NCBI GenBank assembly: GCA_013433145.1
Contig: CM024171.1
Location: 6,634,065-6,698,064, forward strand
DNA length: 64,000 bases
Reading direction: 5' to 3'
From: Ascaris suum
Taxonomy: Eukaryota; Nematoda; Chromadorea; Rhabditida; Ascarididae
Positions 1 to 11,400 of the stretch are shown here, in pieces (position 1 is the first letter of the stretch; every line of letters starts with the position of its first letter). Below the pieces are notes generated by a model that saw only the letters and a program-made list of their open reading frames with translations, was not told the origin of the DNA and made no database searches. The position numbers were made by a program, and so were the translations under genes.

Positions 1-2274
1 ACCAGTGTTAATGCTTAACCCTCAAATCACCGAATGCATTGCTTGGGATTTTTGAAGCGAGTTGAATGGAACTTCAGGATCTCGAGTGGGCGTGTACATG
101 CTGAAATATATCCGTATCCAATGTTGAAATGAACGATTCGATGAACTTCTTCTGCTCGTTTTATTGAGTTCTTACGAGCATCATAATCCCGATCCACTTT
201 AATGGTGCGAAAAGATGCATTCTGAAGTAGCAGAGCATTTCTGAGAAGAAACGGCGAAAAGTTGGACTGTGTTTCAGCAAAGATTTGTAGTCAACGAAGC
301 GAACGGATATGCGAATTAAGCGAGACTTAAGTTAACGATAAAGAGATGGACTATAAATTTTCTCTTTCCGGACGAGGCTTAGCTTCTATCTCCGTTCGTG
401 TTCCTACGAAGCTATCTGTAGATTTTGCCAACAGAATGCAGCTATCTCCTTTGCTCGCTCCCTCCCTCCTCTGCCCTCTGGCTCAGAACTTGACGGGAAT
501 CTGGGTGGCTCTGCCAGAACTTATATTTCGCAGAGCATTTCACGTGGGACATGAAGCTGTGGCTAACACTTTTTCTCTACTTCCGTGAAATTATATACGA
601 TCATCTCTGAACCTTCAATTCCCACAAACATCAATCCAGCCACCAATTCTCGAATGTTTCGGCAGGAAGTTGCTCTCGAGGCGGCCAAACCGAACCTCAT
701 CGACTCCATCTTCCCTCAAGCTTATCAACACCGACCCCCTAACCTCTTTAGCATCACGTCCCTTTGATCTAGCAACATGAATCGTCGACGTAAAATTTCA
801 TCCGCTGTTAAAAGTAAACGGAGTAATATTCTCAACTTATCGAAGAAAACATAAAATAACTCTGAGCGCAACCGTAAGAGAACGAGTGAGGCAATTTCGC
901 GAGTAGAATCATCTATGAAAATCATATAAAGAAATCAGAAAAAATGAAGAACAATGAAAGGAAGAGAAACGATATGAAAAGGCCACACACTGTCTCACAG
1001 CGAAGGCGACTACCTCATTTAAATACTCAGAGTTGAATATCAGTGTAGCACTCCCTATCAACTGGCTATGTTTGGAGTTGATAATTTCTAGTCTTTCACT
1101 CCTGGCTACATAAACTTGATCTGATACCTGATGAGTATGAAAGAATAGGGATCCACCAAGAGGGGATCTAGAAAGGTGTTTAATATCTTATTCACCCGTT
1201 AACGCTAGCGCCTTCCTTGATATTCATACGGGCGTCATCAAGAGGACTCCAAGCACAACAACGGAATGCAGCAGTCCAGAAGGGAATTCTCATATTCTTC
1301 TCATTAACCATAAAATTACAGATTTAGTCGGGGCTTAAAATCCTCAAAATATTTAAATAAATGTGAGCCGAACGGCGACAAGCTTGCACACTAAAAACAG
1401 CAAGCAACGAACAAAACACAAAGCAAACATAACGGAATGTTCATATATACTAAGGCAACACACACCATATAAGGCGAATTGTACAATTATGCACGGCACG
1501 CAAAATTGAGTACCAACAGATTTCGAAACAGTCCAAACAAAATAAGACCCTCGATGCATTAAATAAATATCTACGGTACTCTTCGATCGACTTACACCAG
1601 CAATAATTTCTGTTGAATCGACAGTATGAAAAAATAAAATTTGTGGCCGTTCACTTCTTACCGAACATCATTCCTCAATGAACCAGAATTGGGCGATTAC
1701 TAAAAATGCCAATCGGAAATTAAAATAAGATTCACTTGAGCCCTGAATCATTTCCTCTTCTCCGCTCGCAACACTCGATACCGAAAGTCGTATCAAAGCA
1801 TGAAAGCATCGCTATAAACCGGTAATGAGAATATCACATGACAAATAAAATACATCGACGCTTCGTTAATCCAGTAGCTATTCGTAGTGGAGATGCGTTT
1901 ATCAAATGAACTGCCGCAAGAAGGCGCATTCTTTGCTCGACGATGGGAGTGCTTCTTCTTTCCAGAAAGAAGGTAGCTATAAGTCTTTGAGGAAAACACT
2001 GTCGGTGAATAAATGCGGTAGGCATCTACTCACAATACCTGTTCAGTGCGTGATGCGGTAATGAGCTGACAAGGTGATACGATGAGTGGATGAGGGTAAG
2101 CCCAGTTGGAAGAGGATGGTTTGGTGTGGTCTTTATGAATGTAAACGAAAGATTGTGTTTTCAAAGGATTCGGAAATCGGAAGCGATGGGACTGATCATT
2201 GAAAAAACATCCCGCGAACGAAGTGAAATAATCAAGTATGATGAAGTAATGAAGCATCCCATTGCAAACTACTT
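1..2274. other. Downstream flank of the formin gene, no gene supported
   Basis: This holds the 3' untranslated region of the minus-strand formin and DNA beyond it. A more GC-rich patch at about 350-770 is open in both directions (plus ORFs at 346-588 and 585-767), but I see no splice sites or recognisable peptide. A CATAAA variant hexamer on the minus strand at 2137-2132 is the nearest poly(A)-signal-like sequence to the formin stop. Confidence 0.4.
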
Positions 2275-4234
2275 TCACAACTGATTTAAACGCGCTAACA
2301 AATCGTCGGTCCTAACTGGTGGTTGTTTACCGTCGTTTGGATTCGCATTTTCCTTCGGTGCTGTCACTGGAGTTCCGTCAGCCTAAATTCATTCATGCAG
2401 CACATCGAAGGAACATCCTTAGCTGCTTTCAAAACAATCCAAAACCTATCGTTCTCGTAATGCTGACTGATGGATAATGAAGACAATATAAGGTTATTGG
2501 AATATCCACGCAAATCGAATAAGCCATCATAAAGTCTCAATGTGACGTTTACAACAATGACGTAGACATTCCGCTGTTTCGGAAGAAATTTCTGTGCATT
2601 CTTAATGGACTAATATTTTCTTCATCGCATTTTTAGTGATCAGTAAGAAGAATCACTTGAAATCATCAAAAACTGAGGAAACAGCTCACACCGAGTAAAT
2701 GCATTCAATTCTAATTTTAATCACTCCTCTTGAATTTAAAATACGAAAGATCCTATAAAACCTACATTAACCGTAACTGTTGGCTGTCCCTTGCGACGGA
2801 TTTTGTACTGTCCTGTGGTTGGTTTTCCTAAAGTTGGCGGAGCATTGACGGCATTCTCAACTGCCGTCATCAGCAGCGCATCAGCACATCGCGAACGTTG
2901 CCGTTGAAGTGCTGCTCGTCCTGTGATAAAGTTTTGTGAAATATTTTTAAAATTTGTCTTCATTATCAAACCAGCCACTTCCTATTCTCTGCGCTTATAA
3001 AACTTAACGTTAACCGGCAGAACAGTCGGTTAGGCACATAGGGCCACCAAGACGGAACGAAGGACAAAGCAAACAGTGATGAATGAAAAAAAAATCGACA
3101 ATACGCATCTGTCTCAATTCTATTCGCTAGCTTCTTATTCACAAATTGAATTAACAGCACGTCGTGGACAATCGAACCAAATTTGTGTACCCAATTAAAC
3201 GTCTACTATAGACCTTTCATTGAGTTGCTAGCCTAACTAGAGGAGGTGGGCAAATTTACATATACGAACTATACGGGCCGAGACTTCTTTAGCTCGCACA
3301 ACTTTTTATAGGTCTCCATAGGTAATCACAGACTGACCCCATACCTTCTTAAAGAAAGACAAATACGCGGACGCTTAGCAACTGACCCAGCTGGACTGCA
3401 ACGAACCACGATTTAGTGATTACTGTAAATGTTGACTTGTGCAGACGGTAAGACACCTATATGCCCCACCTTTCCACCCGTTTATGCATCACAGCCGACG
3501 TTTATTCAGCTCTTTCGCAAACTGTCGCACGCTGAAAATCTCTCGGCTACGCTTCATCTCTCTCCGTACAACTTGCACAGTTAATTTCACTCATAAAGTT
3601 CAACCGATGACCAATTTGGTTTATGTAAACGTCTAACATCAAAAAGGAAATAAAAGGATGAATAAAATGAAAAAAGCGGACCAGCTCTCGTACGCGGCGC
3701 ACTTCTTGGTGTTTTCCTCTCCGCACCTTTCAAGTAACCACCTTCGAGGAACTTCTCAATCTCATCCACAACACCTGATGCCTCTTTTCCTGAAATTATC
3801 TTGTTGAGTGAAGAAGTATAAACAGATATCAAAACGGTTTCCACAAGCAATGTTCCCTCAAATCAGCCACAGGAAATAAAGCATTCTCGCTATCAACGTC
3901 TTCGAAACCATCAAAATAGTGGAGAGAAATAAGGTTGAAGTATGAAAACACTTGTGGGGGAAACCCGGAACGGTACCAGGTGAAACATCGATATTCCGAA
4001 ATCTGGAAATATGAACTATGGTGCACATTTCATTTTCGCACCGCTATCAGGCATAATATTTTGAAAAAAATGAGGTATATATTGACCATTTTTAAGAAGC
4101 CCATCGATTTTCACGCCGCGATTCACAGATGATGGCGCAACATTGGATTGCAAAGGTCTGAACGGAGCTCGTTTCACCTTCTGTTCTTCGCGTTCCTTCA
4201 GCTCACGTGCCCTCTCAATATCACGATACGCATG
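2275..4234 (-). CDS. Formin C-terminal coiled segment, DAD and tail (exons 23-26)
   Basis: Exon 23 is a charged helix ([20 protein letters not shown]). Exon 24 carries the autoregulatory [16 protein letters not shown], followed by the basic patch [11 protein letters not shown]; the family pattern is M/V-D-x-L-L-x-x-L with a basic stretch after it, so the hydrophobic spacing is kept but one Leu is Glu. Exons 25-26 add a tail of about 87 residues ending in LLARLNQL and TGA at 2277-2275. Vertebrate mDia1 also has a tail after the DAD. Two end points are uncertain: exon 23 (GTCAAT donor at 4086 chosen for phase) and exon 24 (GTACGA at 3693, or GTCCGC at 3681, both phase 1). Confidence 0.82.
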
Positions 4235-7200
4235 CTGGAAGAAACTTTTGAGCAATATTTTCCTCTACCCCAGCAAAATCCGAACTCATCACTTCTATTT
4301 CCCACATCCGATGCTTTACCAACTGAGTTATGTACATCAGTCAAGCTATATCCGTGCTTTTCTTACGACACAAACCAAATTCATTGTAAACTCTACACGT
4401 CATAGACAAGCAATGATGAACAGGCGTTAAAAGCAACTGATCAAATAACTCTCCGACTTTGAGCTTTACTTTTATTTTCTTGCTTATTCATTCAATTCGG
4501 GGATGTACTTTTTACCTCAACAAACCCGCCCTTGCTCACAACCGAATAAACACATGAAAACATTCCTAAGACAAAGTATCACACCTAAAATGAAAAGCTC
4601 ACACCAATAAATTCAAGAATATCCCGCGAGATTGCAAACGCCTAAAATCATATTACTGCCAAGTGGCAAAAAAAAGACAAAATTAGGACACTAAAATATA
4701 GATTGCCGTACTCTTAAACTATAAATCACAATCACAGTTCAAAAGGGCAAATTTTGGCCAGCATCATAACGGCCAGCTTCTACTATTGCTCTCAGTTAAA
4801 AAAAGAGTGAGGCTCGATAACCATGGGGCAAGATTAACAAACACAATTCAGACAGTTATGGAGTCCTTTCTCGTCTTCACCTCAGCTATCGAAAACGGCT
4901 ACAGAATTCGGAAACGATGCTTTAAATTGTTAAGGGAGAAAAACACTATTTCGATGGGCATATACCTCGTATTGCTCCTTGAAGGTTCTCATGTCACCGA
5001 AGAATGCGTCCATGGTGTATTTCTTGGGATCGAAGGCATAATAACGGCGCAGTGAATCCCACTTCGAACTCATCGTCTGATGCATCTAAAACAAGCAAAA
5101 CTTTTACTTCATGCACGTGCTCAGAATGAGCAGCAATGATAACATAACAACAACAGTACAAGGTTTTGTTGATTAAAATACCTACATAAAACTTTGTCAT
5201 CAAGCTCGTCAAGCGCGAAGTCAACAAATTCTTCGTTTGAGAAACGCAGCACAAAAAAATATTGGCATTTAGAATAGAAAAGATCAAAATAGAATCTCTG
5301 ATGTCAGCGAATTCAAAAAAGTCCATTCCAAGGCCTCTGAAATACTGATTGGTTTTTGTCGCTCTAATACTGCTGAAATTGACCACAACAAAACTTCTTT
5401 ACTGCACAGAATTTATTTTGTTATTTGCGGCGCAAATAACAAAATAAATTCCGTGCAGTAAAGAAAAAACGAGAGCTAAAATGTGAGCCTTCGAAGTATC
5501 ATAAAGAACAAGAGCTGACCTTATTCAGCTCATATCGAGTACCACAGAACCACTAATGCTTATAGCCAAAGAAAGTTGTATAATCGAAAACTGCAAGTTT
5601 ACAAGTGTAGTTGCAAAAATCGCATTACCTTGAACATTCCCCGCTACCCCTCTCCCTCTCCTCACAGCCCTTTTCGGAGAATGGCAAAAAACTAAAAAAC
5701 CCTCGAAATAACGCTTTTTGTGCAGAAGATCTTTGTGTCCACATACAAAACGGCAGCGGCATTTGCTTTTTTGTTTAGCGCAAGTCGCTCGCATAAACAT
5801 TTCTCAGGAATTCATCTGATTTAGGAGAGCAATTAGAAAATAAACCCGTGAAAAATGTAGTTTCTCTTGAAAGTCGTCAACTCTTCAGCAAAAACCGCTC
5901 CTCGAACATAACCAGTGGGGCTTCTACTGAAGTAAACATGACACTTAGCAATCAACCTTTCCATGAATCGAACATGAAACAACGTTTTCCTAGTAGTCGC
6001 AATGCCTTACCTTCTCCACGATATCGTATTCGGCCTTCGCTTTCTCCAAGAATGGTCCAAGTTTCTCTACAAACATGTCATTTTCACTTTGCTTCTTGTA
6101 ACCTCGCAACTGATTCTCAACCTGAAAGTTGCAGTTAGTTGATAAAGTCGACAGTTTTTGAATGATTAGAGATGCCAGTGCAACGGCTATTGTGAATTAT
6201 ATTGATCAGCTTCTTTGCATATGAGAGAGTGAGGGGGGGGGGGGGGGGGGGGGAGGGGAGGGAGGAAATGAGACGGCGTTCCCTTATGACAGCAATTAAA
6301 TAAGTTTCACACCTCCTTGATATTGAACAGGGACAACTGTGCATGCACCTGGCAAAATTCCAAAATTAAGTTCACCGCAACAATTTGGTGTACCGAGATC
6401 TACTGCGATTCCGCCCTGTACAAATACGAAAACCTCAAGGATGCGCTCGCTGCACTGCAGAGTTTGCAACACCCCATCTATAGCGCAACTGTGCAATATT
6501 CGTTTAAAAATGAACATTCTGAGTGTTGTATTTCTCACCTCACCTCCCGTTGTATTTCCCATAAGGTAAACAAAAACTTTCTCTTTATGCTCTATTCCTG
6601 CCATGACACGAACTTACTATAGTTTACAGGTTGGAGAGAGGTAAGTAATCAACGGAAATAATTAAGGAATAAATAAACAACAAAGAACCCTAATGTCGGA
6701 TAAAGCCGCACGAAGTGCCAAGTAACAACCTTATAAATAAGCAAAAAATTATTGATGCTTCAGCCACGGGTTTTTTCCAGCTCTTACCCTTCTCCCTAAT
6801 GAAAATCAAAGAGCCAAAAATAATTCGATGTTTTTTAAAGTCAGAATAAGACTTTTACTTTCAACAATAGGCAACAGTGATATGAATCCAACAGCATCGC
6901 ACACAATATGTCAATGCAAATTTTTATATTTACCTAATCAATATGGGAAAGGTGCATCGAGAGGGTCAATACAAGCAGACACTTTTTGACCCCGAATGTA
7001 AACTCTGGGGCTCTAAAGAAATGAAAGCTTAATTCGCAACATAAGTGGCAGCTAACTTTAACGATGCCATTCTTTAAAGCTGCAACTCCTTTAGCCATCT
7101 CATCCGGATTGACACGTGACGCCTTTGCAATATGCATGAAGTCGTCGATGGGGAATTGCACATATGCACCATTAGCTTGCTGACCCATTTGCAGCACCAA

Positions 7201-8317
7201 ATGATGCAACAAGGTCTCATTGTTGTCAACATCCTTTGTATCAGTTAACTGAAATCACAATCACTCCAGCAACATCCTCTAATTGTCTTCGAGAAAACTC
7301 ATTGAATGACACGGACAGAAAAAAGATGAGGAAAAGCTATACAGAAGCAATGAAAATAGAAGACATCTGATGAGAGTGGAACAATTATCGTACGTCTGTG
7401 TTTTGAGAGCTCCGGCATCAAAAAACAGAAATTTGTTCAATGGCTCTGAAATGAAGCTAATATTCGTACCAAAAAAAAACTGAAGACATGATATATAAAA
7501 ACAAAATTCAGATATCATTGCGAACAGTATCGACCATATTACCCGAAACTCAAGCACACCACCAACCTTCCAGGAAATGAGGTATAGGGTCAGATCTATT
7601 AGTACGGGTCAGGGATATATGCCAATGATACGGTTTAAATCGCTTACAGTGACGGATACTGCGCTCATCAAGTGCTCACCTTTGTGAGGACACTCATTTC
7701 GAAGGCAAACGTATCCTTATAGGTTTTAGAAGAGTGTCCCATGTAGTTTCCCACTAGTAGTACCATCTCTAAGAACATAGCGAAACCAGCCGATGTTCGA
7801 ACTTCATCGCACGCCTCGATCACCGCTGAGATTCCCTTTAAAATATATCAGTCATTTTCTGAGATCAATACTAGGAGCTCGATTCTGTAATAACCTTCAT
7901 CCATTTCCCCGAGGTACTTCACCGAAAAAGCCGATTTCACTGCAAATGAGCCGTCCAAACCAATGATCGTGCTATATCTTACTACGCATGCCCCACGCAA
8001 CATTGCGAAATGCCGCTAACCGTTACCGGTCTTTTGTCTAAACTGGCAATTGCTGCAAACTGCTGTACCAACTGCCTACCGGTTACAGCTGCTCACAGTA
8101 AAAGCCAAAAAAATCATGAGTTTCCCTGTGGCAACTATTCATAAGGCCGTATATAAAGTAACCTACCTTCACTTATGCAAAACCAAGGTCGAGGTCGTCG
8201 GAGGCCTTGAACTTGGTTTTACGTAAGTGAAGGTAGGCTACTTTGCAGAAAATTAAAGCCACTTTCAGCTTACTAACAAGTCAAAGCAAAAAAATCACTC
8301 GTATAAAGGCATGTTTC

Positions 8318-8415
<98 letters not shown>

Positions 8416-11400
8416 AAACAACGAGGAATTATATTTCACACGCATTTACAGACATTCCTTCCCCATTTACACGTTCTTTCCAGGAAATGCTGGGAATCTG
8501 CAAATTTGGAAAATTATAATCGAGGCCTTTGTGTCAGATAATTTTCGGTGATTGATATCAATTAGTGATTGAATAAGTATCCTTCTTGTTAAAATGAAAC
8601 CACTCACCATGCAGAAAGTGGAACTGAAAGGAAGGGATGAGAAGAGGACATACCGGTTTGAGATCATTGAGTGTTTCGTTAAACCTCAACATGAATATGA
8701 CTGAATCGAGCCGTGCCGGAAGTGCATTTATCGATGCGAGTGTTGCCGCAAACTGCAACAACCATACAGTGATCAACCATACGCAATCGTTGCGAAAATA
8801 AGAGGGGACCGCAGACAATGAAATACCAAATACTTTCAATCACGGAAATGTGGAACTGCTGGTTCTAATATTGTAAGGAAGAATGAAATTGATGCTGGAA
8901 ATAAGATTATCATATAGCATGAGAAAACCTCAATGTTATGAGAAAAATAGACAACTTTGCAGAAGAACTAAAAACTTCGCACACATTATTGGAAAAACAA
9001 TTTTTGGGAAATCGGTAATTTTTGTTCAACTTCAAGAACCCTTTCCCAATCGAATCCAAGAAAAGGGCGACTGGCTACGGTTTAGTACCCCTTCCCTCCT
9101 CACTTACTTGTAACACTAAGTCAATCCTCTGGTGGATCACTTCCCAAATGCCTGTCGATGACATCGGCATCTAGTACATAGCGTTTGAAAATGCGAGGAA
9201 GTCGCTTGCTTCCATGTCGCTTTCCAGATTCTGTTCAAAGACATAACAATATCACCCTTTGATGTTCACCGCCCGATATAAATCTAGAAGTTCCCGCACT
9301 CTCCACGCTTGTTGCTTTATCATATTAAATGCCCGCTTTTTTCGGTGGAGTGAAAAAAGTGGAAAAATACATTTTGGTCGCTCAGTGCTAGTCCATATTG
9401 GTGGAAGAAAAAGTTACAGAACAGGAGGTCTACATTTTGCTGCAGCATACTTAGGAAATAACCAACGCTGTCGAATGGAACATGGAAGAGTTATAATAAT
9501 CTTCTGAAGGAAAAACATATGACAATGGTGGCATGAGATATGTAGATGCATAGGCAATGAAACTGCTGCTGCTGCTTTGATAGCAAAAGCAAGCTTAAAC
9601 AAATAGATTATCTTTTCGTGGAACCCGGAAATAATAAAAGGATGGTTCAACGAAAAGTCACTAATATTCATTAGTATTTCAACTACAATAAGGTCACAGA
9701 ACGACCACACTAATGGACAAAACTGACAAGGGTAACCCACTTAAATCACCACATATTGTAGTTAATTGCTCGAACGCTTCTCCCTCATGTTTTTTCTCTG
9801 TTACCTCAATCATCTGCAGGAAAACCAATATATCAGACCACTAATTAACTTGCCTGTTCGCCTTCAGGCATTTCGCTAAGTTTCTTTTCGGCTAACTCCT
9901 TCAACTTCTTGAGCATTTCGACAGGCGGAAGTGCGTTTCGCAATTGCTGCATAGTACCTGCGTCCAACGTTTCCTCATCGACCTCGAGTAGACACCGCTT
10001 CCACTCGCGCAGTGACAGCTTACAAGAGCCTTGAAGGATTGCTGCAACTTGCATAAGTTCTAACACCACTCAATTAGCTTCACAATGAATGGACACAAAA
10101 CTAACACATAAAAAAACTCTTCACTGCACCGTTTGAAGAGAGGTGGGAGAGACGAAGAAAGGGAAGAGATCGGACATTGAAGATCATGGAACTCAAGAAC
10201 CATAAACCAATTTAATTGGACCGTCCTCCATTCCCACTCCCCCGCCCCTCTCTCAAGTGCACACGGCTACCGGTTGTGAAGCTCCTCTTCTCTCATCATA
10301 TTAAAGAAAGCGGGCAGCAGATGTTCATATGAACGGAATTCGCCAAAAATCTGGGTAATCTATTTTCAGCTAGTTATGTCACATAATATACTGTATAATG
10401 TAGAATTCGTCCAGTCTTGCTTAGAGAAATCTGAACGGACCAATTCATCGTCAGTTAAAATATCACAATAAAAGCAAATGTATATTCTCGAAATAAAGCG
10501 ACAACTAAGTAAGCAATTCAAAATCGACGACAAACCTAACGCTTGAAGCATTTTATCGTCGTTAATCACTAACGGCACCTTCACTTTCTTCTTTGGAAGA
10601 CCTTTTGTGCCTGTAGTTTTTGCTTCCGACGGTTCGACTGGCAACGGCTGCCGACTACAAAAGCGTTCACTACGCTTCATTTCATAGTAGTAAAAACACA
10701 ACAATTACACAGATGAACGATTCAAATAGGCCGATATTTTATTCAGGCAGTGAGACTTGTACCAGCTTATACCACTCACCGAGGCTTTATGAATATTCAC
10801 CGCATTCTAGATAATTTCTGCAAAGCGAAGGACGCGTAGTAATAAACAAACAGTATTGCACTATGCTTCGAGTTTCGTAACCTTACAGCACTATTAGTAA
10901 GAGTCGTTTAAAAATTATTCGCAAACTTGTTTCTCCTCTTTTGTTTGACCGCTGTTTACAACCTGCATGACGTAAGCAAGAAAGTTAGCACAACAGCGAG
11001 CAATGTCAGGTGATTGTTCCATTAAATTCTCGCCCCTTTGCTCACGCAACTGGATAGCTTACCGCCAGAGACGATCCAAAGAGCAAATTTAGGTCATGCA
11101 TTTAATATAACTCGAGAAGTGAACAAATTCAACAGGTACCAGTTCAATTAATTTAAACGCAAATTCATGTCGGAAATGTGATCATATGCACTGACCTACT
11201 TTTGAAATCATTTACGAACAAATACAGAACTGCTCCAGAATCAGTTAAGATCTGCTACGGTACCAAACACCGTTATTAAGAAGGCGCGAACTATCCCCTC
11301 ATAAAATATATAAAACAAGCGAGCCATAAGACCACCTCGTGGCAAACTTCAACTTCAATGACTCGAAAAGCTTCTCGTTGGCAAACTTTTCTTCAGAAGT

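Noticed and set aside
6296..6622. 102-codon minus and 101-codon plus ORFs in the same intron
   Set aside because: Formin exons 20 and 21 join in phase without them, and both strands being open suggests chance.
8243..8551. Ile-Tyr repeat ORFs here and at 31043-31423, 38735-39022 and 55207-55553
   Set aside because: They are translations of pure TA microsatellites.
9414..9740. 108-codon minus ORF with hydrophobic stretches in the FH2 intron
   Set aside because: No splice site joins it to the FH2 exons and the composition (His/Cys/Phe-rich) is typical of chance translation.
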